From NCBI GenBank assembly GCA_009780235.1, contig WRAK01000004.1, forward strand, positions 1-64,000: 64,000 nucleotides of DNA, given 5' to 3'. The notes beneath the pieces are model-generated. The model was not told where the DNA came from, made no database searches, and worked only from the letters and a program-made list of their open reading frames with translations. Positions 59,113 to 64,000 of this stretch are shown in pieces. How positions within the stretch are numbered: position 1 is the stretch's first letter; each line of letters starts with the position of its first letter. The translations under genes were made by a program, and so were the position numbers. This DNA is from Oscillospiraceae bacterium (GTDB lineage Bacteria > Bacillota > Clostridia > Oscillospirales > Oscillospiraceae).

Positions 59113-60324
59113 ATGATAAAAAAATCCGGTAAACTCGAATACGTCGGCTACGATATCCGAGGCCCCGTCCTCGACCTCGCAAACGATATGCTCGACCAAG
59201 GCATAGAGATTCTCAAGCTCAATACAGGCAACCCCGCCCCCTTCGGCTTCGATGCGCCCGACGAAATGATTCAAGGCCTCATCGAAAACGTCCGCGCGTC
59301 GCAGGGTTACTCCGAATCCCGCGGTATAGAACCCGCCCGTGCGGCGATTGCGGCCTACTGCGCCGAAAAGGGCATCAAAGGCATCACGCCCAATGACATC
59401 TACACCGGCAACGGCATCTCCGAACTGATTCTGCTCAGTATGCAGGCCCTCTTGGAACCGGGCGACGAAGTTTTAGTCCCCGTACCCGATTACCCCCTGT
59501 GGACGGCGGCCATCACCCTCGCAGGCGGCACAGCGGTTACATACATGTGCGACGAGCACGCCGAGTGGAACCCCGACACGGCAGACATCGCCGCCAAAAT
59601 CACCTCCCGCACCCGCGCCGTCGTGGTAATCAACCCGAACAACCCCACGGGCGCGCTCTATCCCAAAGAAATCCTGCTCGAAATCGCCGAACTGGCCCGC
59701 AAACATAAGCTCATCGTCTACTCCGACGAAATCTATGACCAACTCGTCATGGACGGCCACGTCCACCACTCTATGGCCGCCCTCGCGCCCGACCTTTTCA
59801 CCGTTACATTTAACGGCCTCTCCAAGAGCCATTTAATCGCAGGCTTCCGCTCCGGTTGGATGTGCCTGTCGGGCGACAAGGCGGGAGCCAAGGACTACAT
59901 ACAAGGCCTCAACATGCTCGCCTCCATGCGTCTCTGCTCCAACGTACTGGCGCAGTCCGTCATCCCCTACGCGCTGGCCGACAGAGAAACCCCCGCCGCC
60001 TTAGTCCGCCCCGGCGGCCGCATCTACGAACAGCGGGCGTATATCACAAAAGCCATCAACGACATCCCCGGCCTCTCGGTGGTGGAGCCGAAAGCGGCCT
60101 TCTACCTCTTCCCCAAGATGGACGTCAAACGCTGGAACATCACGAACGACGAACAGTTCGCCGTAGATTTCCTCAAGGAGAAACAAGTCCTCATCACCCA
60201 AGGCAGCGGCTTCCATTGGCCCCGCCCCGACCATTTCCGCATCGTCTACCTCCCCGACATGGACACGCTGGAACAACTCGCCGCAAGGCTGGCCGATTTC
60301 CTCGACGGTTATTGGCAAAAGTAG
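59113..60324 (+). CDS. alaA: Pyridoxal phosphate aminotransferase, AlaA-type alanine transaminase
   Basis: The class I aminotransferase (403 residues) is very like AlaA: KLEYVGYDIRGPVLDLANDM, KLNTGNPAPFGFDAPDEMIQ, VPVPDYPLWTAAITLAGGTA, VVINPNNPTGALYPKEILLE, YSDEIYDQLV and the PLP-lysine loop FNGLSKSHLIAGFRSGWM. It should make alanine from pyruvate with glutamate as donor. The ATG at 59113 has AAGG upstream; the GTG at 59101 would be only about ten bases from the transcript start. It is monocistronic, with a repeat before trpS. Confidence 0.93.
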   Translation: MIKKSGKLEYVGYDIRGPVLDLANDMLDQGIEILKLNTGNPAPFGFDAPDEMIQGLIENVRASQGYSESRGIEPARAAIAAYCAEKGIKGITPNDIYTGNGISELILLSMQALLEPGDEVLVPVPDYPLWTAAITLAGGTAVTYMCDEHAEWNPDTADIAAKITSRTRAVVVINPNNPTGALYPKEILLEIAELARKHKLIVYSDEIYDQLVMDGHVHHSMAALAPDLFTVTFNGLSKSHLIAGFRSGWMCLSGDKAGAKDYIQGLNMLASMRLCSNVLAQSVIPYALADRETPAALVRPGGRIYEQRAYITKAINDIPGLSVVEPKAAFYLFPKMDVKRWNITNDEQFAVDFLKEKQVLITQGSGFHWPRPDHFRIVYLPDMDTLEQLAARLADFLDGYWQK

Positions 60325-60341
60325 CAGACTGTGATAGAATC

Positions 60342-60408
60342 GTAGGGGCGGATTCCATATCCGCCCTCCTCACATACAACACGGGGCGGATATGGAATCC
60401 GCCCCTAC
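60342..60408. repeat. GTAGGGGCGGATTCC inverted repeat before trpS
   Basis: GTAGGGGCGGATTCCATATC faces GATATGGAATCCGCCCCTAC with arms of 20 bases, 27 bases apart. A GTAGGGG-family member with an ATTCCATAT core. Confidence 0.85.
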
Positions 60409-60426
60409 AACATAGGAGAATCATCC

Positions 60427-61437
60427 ATGACAGAGTCCACGAAAAAACCTGTTATCTTCAGCGGAATGCAGCCCTCGGGCGCGCTCACGCTTGGTTCCTT
60501 TCTCGGTGCGCTCAAAAACTGGGTCGCACTCTCGGAGGAATACGACTGCTACTACTGCATCGTAGACCTCCACGCCATCACTACTCGGCAAGAACCCGCA
60601 GACTTACGGCGGCGGTGTTTGGAACAAATCGCCCAGTACATCGCCTGCGGGCTTGACCCCGCGAAAAACACGCTCTTCATCCAGAGCCACGTACCGGCCC
60701 ACTCCGAACTGGGCTGGATCCTCAACTGCTATACCATGTTCGGCGAACTCAGCCGCATGACGCAGTTCAAAGACAAGTCCGCCCGCAACACAGATAACAT
60801 CAACGCGGGTCTGTTCACCTACCCCGCCCTCATGGCGGCGGACATCCTGCTCTATCAGGCAAACCTCGTCCCCGTCGGCGATGACCAGCGGCAGCACGTA
60901 GAACTCGCCCGCGACATCGCCACCCGCTTCAACGGCGTCCACGGCGACGTGTTCACTATACCCGAAGCCTTTATTCCCAAGACCACAGAGGGCGCAAGGG
61001 TCATGAGTCTCGCAGACCCTACCCGCAAGATGAGCAAATCCGAGCCCACAGGCGGCTGCGTCTACCTCATGGACAAGCCCGAGACCATCCTCAAGAGCTT
61101 CAAACGCGCCGTCACCGACTCCGACGCCGAAGTCCGTTACGACATCAAAGAAAAACCCGGTGTCAGCAACCTCATGAGCATCTATTCCTCCACCACAGGC
61201 AAAAGCTTCGAAACCATCGAGGCCGAATTTGCGGGCCAAGGCTACGGCGCGTTCAAAGAAGCCGTCGGCGAGAGCGTCATCGAACGCTTTCGCCCCATCC
61301 GCGAGCAGGCGGAGGCACTCTTGCAAGATAAGACCTATCTGACCCAAGTCTACACCGAAGCCGCCAACCACGCCGCCTATACAGCGAATAAAACGCTGCG
61401 CAAGGTGCAGAAGAAACTCGGCTTCGTAGCGAAATAG
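60427..61437 (+). CDS. trpS: Tryptophan-tRNA ligase
   Basis: TrpRS (336 residues) is a class I synthetase. Motifs are FSGMQPSGALTLGSFLGALK (the HIGH equivalent TLGS here), DLHAITTRQEP, QSHVPAHSELGWILNCYTMF, MAADILLYQANLVPVGDDQR and QHVELARDIATRFN, then RKMSKSEPTGGCVYL with the KMSKS loop. AGGAG lies eight bases before the ATG. It is preceded and followed by repeat hairpins; no T-box leader is visible in the 100-base gap. Confidence 0.97.
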   Translation: MTESTKKPVIFSGMQPSGALTLGSFLGALKNWVALSEEYDCYYCIVDLHAITTRQEPADLRRRCLEQIAQYIACGLDPAKNTLFIQSHVPAHSELGWILNCYTMFGELSRMTQFKDKSARNTDNINAGLFTYPALMAADILLYQANLVPVGDDQRQHVELARDIATRFNGVHGDVFTIPEAFIPKTTEGARVMSLADPTRKMSKSEPTGGCVYLMDKPETILKSFKRAVTDSDAEVRYDIKEKPGVSNLMSIYSSTTGKSFETIEAEFAGQGYGAFKEAVGESVIERFRPIREQAEALLQDKTYLTQVYTEAANHAAYTANKTLRKVQKKLGFVAK

Positions 61438-61441
61438 CCCC

Positions 61442-61501
61442 GTAGGGTGCGACGCCCTCGGCGCACCGCCCCCTCACATCACGATAGACGGCGCGCCCTA
61501 C
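61442..61501. repeat. GTAGGGTGCGACGCC-type repeat pair after trpS
   Basis: GTAGGGTGCGACGCCCTCGG CGCACC faces GACGGCGCGCCCTAC. It is a degenerate GTAGGG member; no T-run is present. Confidence 0.7.
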
Positions 61502-61547
61502 AACAGCCACCAAGTGTACACTGTACACGCATCCGCGAGGTACACAT

Positions 61548-62696
61548 ATGCCTTTCATCACCTATCAATTCACCCTCCGTGTCATCGCTGCCCTTACTGC
61601 GGCCTTGCTCATCAGCCTTCTTGCCACGCCGCCGGTCAAGCAGTTCGCCGAGCGCATCGGTGCCATGGACATCCCCAAAGACGACAGACGCGTCCACAAA
61701 GAACCCATCCCGCGTCTGGGCGGGCTTGCTATTTTCATCGGCTTTGTGCTCAGCGTGGTCATCTTCGCCGAGATTGACAGAGAAATTCGGGGCATCCTCC
61801 TCGGTGCCGTCGTCATCGTCTTTGTGGGCGTGGTGGACGATATCATCCACCTCAAAGCTTGGCAAAAATTTTCGCTCCAAATCATCGCCGCCCTCATCCC
61901 CGCTTTCCACGGCGTAACGATTAACTTCATCGGCAACCCCAACGTGTTTGCCGCCGACCCCTACTTAGCATTCGGCTACCTCGCCATCCCGCTCACCGTG
62001 CTGTGGATTGTGGCCATCACCAACGCCGTGAATCTCATCGACGGGCTGGACGGTCTCGCCGTAGGCGTCTCCACCATCGCCTCACTCACCATGTTGGTGG
62101 TGGCACTCTTGGTCACGGCGGACGCAAATGTGGCTCTGATCCTCGCCGCACTCGCCGGAGCCTGTCTCGGCTTCATGCCCTACAACTTAAATCCCGCCAA
62201 GATTTTCATGGGCGACACGGGGGCCTTGCTCTTAGGCTACCTCCTCGCCACCATGAGCGTCTTCGGGTTGTTTAAATTCTACGCCATCATCTCCTTTGCC
62301 GTCCCCTTTATCGCGCTGGCTCTCCCCATCGCCGACACGGCTTTCGCTTTCATTCGGCGGCTCCTCAAAGGCCAAAACCCCATGGCCCCGGACAGAGGCC
62401 ACCTGCACCACCGGCTCTTAGACCGCGGCTTCTCTCAGAAACAGGCCGTGTTCATCATCTATCTCATCAGCGGCTTCCTCGGCATGATTGCCGTGATTAT
62501 GACCGCAAGCGGCTCCGTGCGGATTGTGTTTACCTTACTCACTTTCGTCGCCATCGCTGTTACCGCTTGGGTCGCTTTCCGCGGCAAGGCACTCAAACCC
62601 AACGGCAAATGCGAGGAGTGCGGCACAGAGGTAGGAGAAACAAAAGAAGAACTGGAAGGCCAGACGAGAATAGGAGAGGCCGATGAAGAAGATTAG
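61548..62696 (+). CDS. tagO: Undecaprenyl-phosphate GlcNAc-1-phosphate transferase (TagO/WecA)
   Basis: The 382-residue polyprenyl-phosphate transferase starts lipid-linked glycopolymer synthesis. It has about ten membrane segments and the family motifs RRVHKEPIPRLGGLAIFIGF, VVIVFVGVVDDIIHLKAWQK, the metal-site NAVNLIDGLDGLAVGVSTI, NLNPAKIFMGDTGALLLGYL and DRGHLHHRLLDRGFSQKQAV. A C-terminal cytoplasmic tail contains CEECGTEVGE, a half zinc-ribbon that is not usual in TagO. GAGG precedes the ATG. The next gene, wecB, overlaps it by 14 bases. Confidence 0.93.
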   Translation: MPFITYQFTLRVIAALTAALLISLLATPPVKQFAERIGAMDIPKDDRRVHKEPIPRLGGLAIFIGFVLSVVIFAEIDREIRGILLGAVVIVFVGVVDDIIHLKAWQKFSLQIIAALIPAFHGVTINFIGNPNVFAADPYLAFGYLAIPLTVLWIVAITNAVNLIDGLDGLAVGVSTIASLTMLVVALLVTADANVALILAALAGACLGFMPYNLNPAKIFMGDTGALLLGYLLATMSVFGLFKFYAIISFAVPFIALALPIADTAFAFIRRLLKGQNPMAPDRGHLHHRLLDRGFSQKQAVFIIYLISGFLGMIAVIMTASGSVRIVFTLLTFVAIAVTAWVAFRGKALKPNGKCEECGTEVGETKEELEGQTRIGEADEED

Positions 62697-63834
62697 AATT
62701 ATGAGTATCTTCGGTACTCGCCCCGAGGCCATCAAAATGGCACCGCTCCTGCTGGAACTGCAGCGGCGGCCGGAGATTGAGAGTATCCCCTGTCTCACCG
62801 CCCAGCATCGGGAGATGCTCGACAGCGTAATGCACCTCTTCGGGCTATCCGCCGACTACGACCTCAACATTATGGAACCGGGCCAAACCCTCTCCACCGT
62901 CACCGCCAAAGCCTTAACGGGCCTCGGCCGTGTACTGGACGAGGCAAGGCCCGACTTTGTTTTCGTCCACGGCGACACCACGACCTGCTTCACCGCCGCC
63001 CTCGCCGCTTTCTACGCCAAAATCCCCGTCGGCCACGTAGAGGCGGGTCTGCGCTCCGGAGACGTTTACTCGCCCTACCCCGAGGAGATGAACCGCAAAC
63101 TCACCGGCCAAATCGCCGCCCTCCACTTCGCCCCGACCGCAGGGAACGCGGAAAATCTCCGCCGGGAGGGCATCACGGACGGTATCTTCGTCACCGGCAA
63201 CACCGTCATCGACGCCATGCGATATACGATTGACCGCTTCCCCGGCACGTTTGGGAATAAACTGGACGATATCGATTGGCCGAACCGCCGTATCATCACG
63301 CTCACTTGTCACAGGCGGGAGAACTACGGCACGCCCATGCAGGAGATTTTCAAGGCGGCAAAAACGCTGGTAGACCGCCATCCCGACATTGAACTCGTTT
63401 ACCCCGTCCACCCTGCCCCCGCAGTCCGAGAGGCCGCACAGGCCATTTTGGGCGGCACGGAGCGCATCCACCTCATCGCCCCCTTGGACACCGTGCAAAT
63501 GCACGCACTTCTGGCGCGGAGCTGCTTGGTACTGACCGACTCCGGCGGGCTGCAAGAGGAGGCTCCTGCCCTCGGCAAGCCTGTCCTCGTCCTCCGCAAA
63601 GAAACCGAACGCCCCGAGGCCATCACGGCGGGAACTGCTCGGCTCGCGGGCGTGGCGTATGACAATATCCTACACGAAGCAGAACGTCTGCTCCTAGACC
63701 CCACAGCCTATGCTGCCATGGCGAACGCCGTCAATCCCTACGGTGACGGCCATGCGGCTGAACGGATTGTGGATGCGGTATTGTGGCGGTTTGGGGGTAT
63801 GGGGGAGCGTCCGGGGGATTTTAGGCCCTTGTAG
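62683..63834 (+). CDS. wecB: UDP-N-acetylglucosamine 2-epimerase (non-hydrolysing)
   Basis: The 383-residue enzyme makes UDP-ManNAc for teichoic acid linkage units. It carries IFGTRPEAIKMAPLLLEL, VFVHGDTTTCFTAALAAFYA, GHVEAGLRSGDVYSPYPEEM, NRKLTGQIAALHFAPTAGNA, LTCHRRENYG, YPVHPAP and VLTDSGGLQEEAPALGKPVL. GGAGAGG precedes the ATG, which overlaps tagO. The stop codon TAG is the first part of a GTAGGGG repeat. With TagO and TagA it forms the first three steps of wall teichoic acid synthesis. Confidence 0.95.
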   Translation: MKKIRIMSIFGTRPEAIKMAPLLLELQRRPEIESIPCLTAQHREMLDSVMHLFGLSADYDLNIMEPGQTLSTVTAKALTGLGRVLDEARPDFVFVHGDTTTCFTAALAAFYAKIPVGHVEAGLRSGDVYSPYPEEMNRKLTGQIAALHFAPTAGNAENLRREGITDGIFVTGNTVIDAMRYTIDRFPGTFGNKLDDIDWPNRRIITLTCHRRENYGTPMQEIFKAAKTLVDRHPDIELVYPVHPAPAVREAAQAILGGTERIHLIAPLDTVQMHALLARSCLVLTDSGGLQEEAPALGKPVLVLRKETERPEAITAGTARLAGVAYDNILHEAERLLLDPTAYAAMANAVNPYGDGHAAERIVDAVLWRFGGMGERPGDFRPL

Positions 63835-63915
63835 GGGCGAAGCGTGTCCGCCCGGCCCTTGACCTTAGGCCCCTTCGCTTGCGAGGAGGCTATTGTCGTA
63901 GACGACTGGAGGAGC
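63831..63915. repeat. GTAGGGG and CGCTTGCGAGG repeats after wecB
   Basis: GTAGGGGCGAAGCGTGTCCG provides the wecB stop, then CCCTTGACCTTAGGCCCC, CTTCGCTTGCGAGGAGG, GTCGTAGACGAC and TGGAGGAGCTTGC form a half composite repeat. Confidence 0.75.
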
Positions 63916-63943
63916 TTGCACAACAATATAAAAATTTTATATC
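63916..63943 (+). promoter_or_regulatory. Possible promoter of the last gene
   Basis: TTGCAC (63916-63921) and TATATC (63938-63943) are 16 bases apart. The region is AT-rich. Confidence 0.4.
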
Positions 63944-63964
63944 TTAAAGGAGTAGTGATTGAAA

Positions 63965-64000
63965 ATGGATCCAAGCACACCATATCCCTTAGACGATTTC
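63965..64000 (+). CDS. Start of a gene, truncated by the window end
   Basis: Only MDPSTPYPLDDF is visible. A ribosome site AAAGGAG lies 16 bases upstream of this ATG and seven before a TTG two codons upstream (63959), which could be the true start. The product cannot be named. In Firmicutes wecB is often followed by ATP synthase genes, but the 12 residues do not show it. Confidence 0.4.
   Translation, partial: MDPSTPYPLDDF

Overview
The window looks like the chromosome of a spore-forming, GC-rich member of the Clostridia (Firmicutes), probably an uncultured relative of the Oscillospirales. The clues are strong GGAGG ribosome binding sites, Firmicutes gene order (rimP-nusA-ylxR-ylxQ-infB-rbfA-nrnA-truB), a sporulation sigma-K gene, an S-layer-homology surface protein, a radical-SAM aminomutase, a CotH gene and a PhoB/PhoR-pst locus. 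No rRNA, CRISPR array or prophage structural gene is visible.

Layout: 0-1 kb, start of a lipoprotein gene. 1.4-8.5 kb, the nusA-infB translation operon on the minus strand. 8.8-11.9 kb, a Crp/Fnr regulator (apparently leaderless) and a three-gene ABC importer. 12-18 kb, a small gene, tRNA-Gly, sigK, an SLH surface protein and ahcY. 18-25.6 kb, an AT-richer six-gene cassette (VTC domain, DUF4956, CotH kinase, large anchored protein, HEAT-like protein, processive GT2) read from one promoter. 25.9-31.2 kb, a lipoprotein and a TetR-ABC exporter unit with two operators. 31.6-39 kb, pstSCAB-phoU with a Pho box, a flavodiiron protein and phoB-phoR. 39-48.3 kb, LCP protein, a glutamate (rather than lysine) 2,3-aminomutase, an IS1-like element, two phage-like small genes, U32 peptidase, mltG, a Cys-rich small protein, tmk and tagA. 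48.5-51.8 kb, thrS, a divergent XRE/small-ORF switch, a Tudor/SHOCT-like protein and a probable type I toxin. 51.8-57.2 kb, a dppABCDF-type peptide importer. 57.5-64 kb, a CmpB-like membrane protein, a five-tRNA operon, alaA, trpS, tagO, wecB and the start of another gene.

The most distinctive trait is the intergenic DNA. Nearly every gap is filled with short palindromic repeats of several families: GTAGGGGCGG...CCGCCCCTAC hairpins, CCCTCG..CGAGGG composites, CACCCCTCC..GGAGGGG arms and ATTCTGCATTCTGCATT tails. They supply stop codons (nrnA, wecB) and perhaps a start (dppC). Two copies sit in frame inside the peptide-importer genes dppD and dppB. A further structured element, with compensatory base changes between its two copies, starts exactly at the CCA end of tRNA-Gly and tRNA-Cys. 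With the probable type I toxin-antitoxin and the VTC-DUF4956-CotH-GT2 cassette, these are the parts most worth following up.

Limits: product names rest on reading motifs and gene order. No database search, folding program or GC calculation was run. Statements of base composition are impressions.
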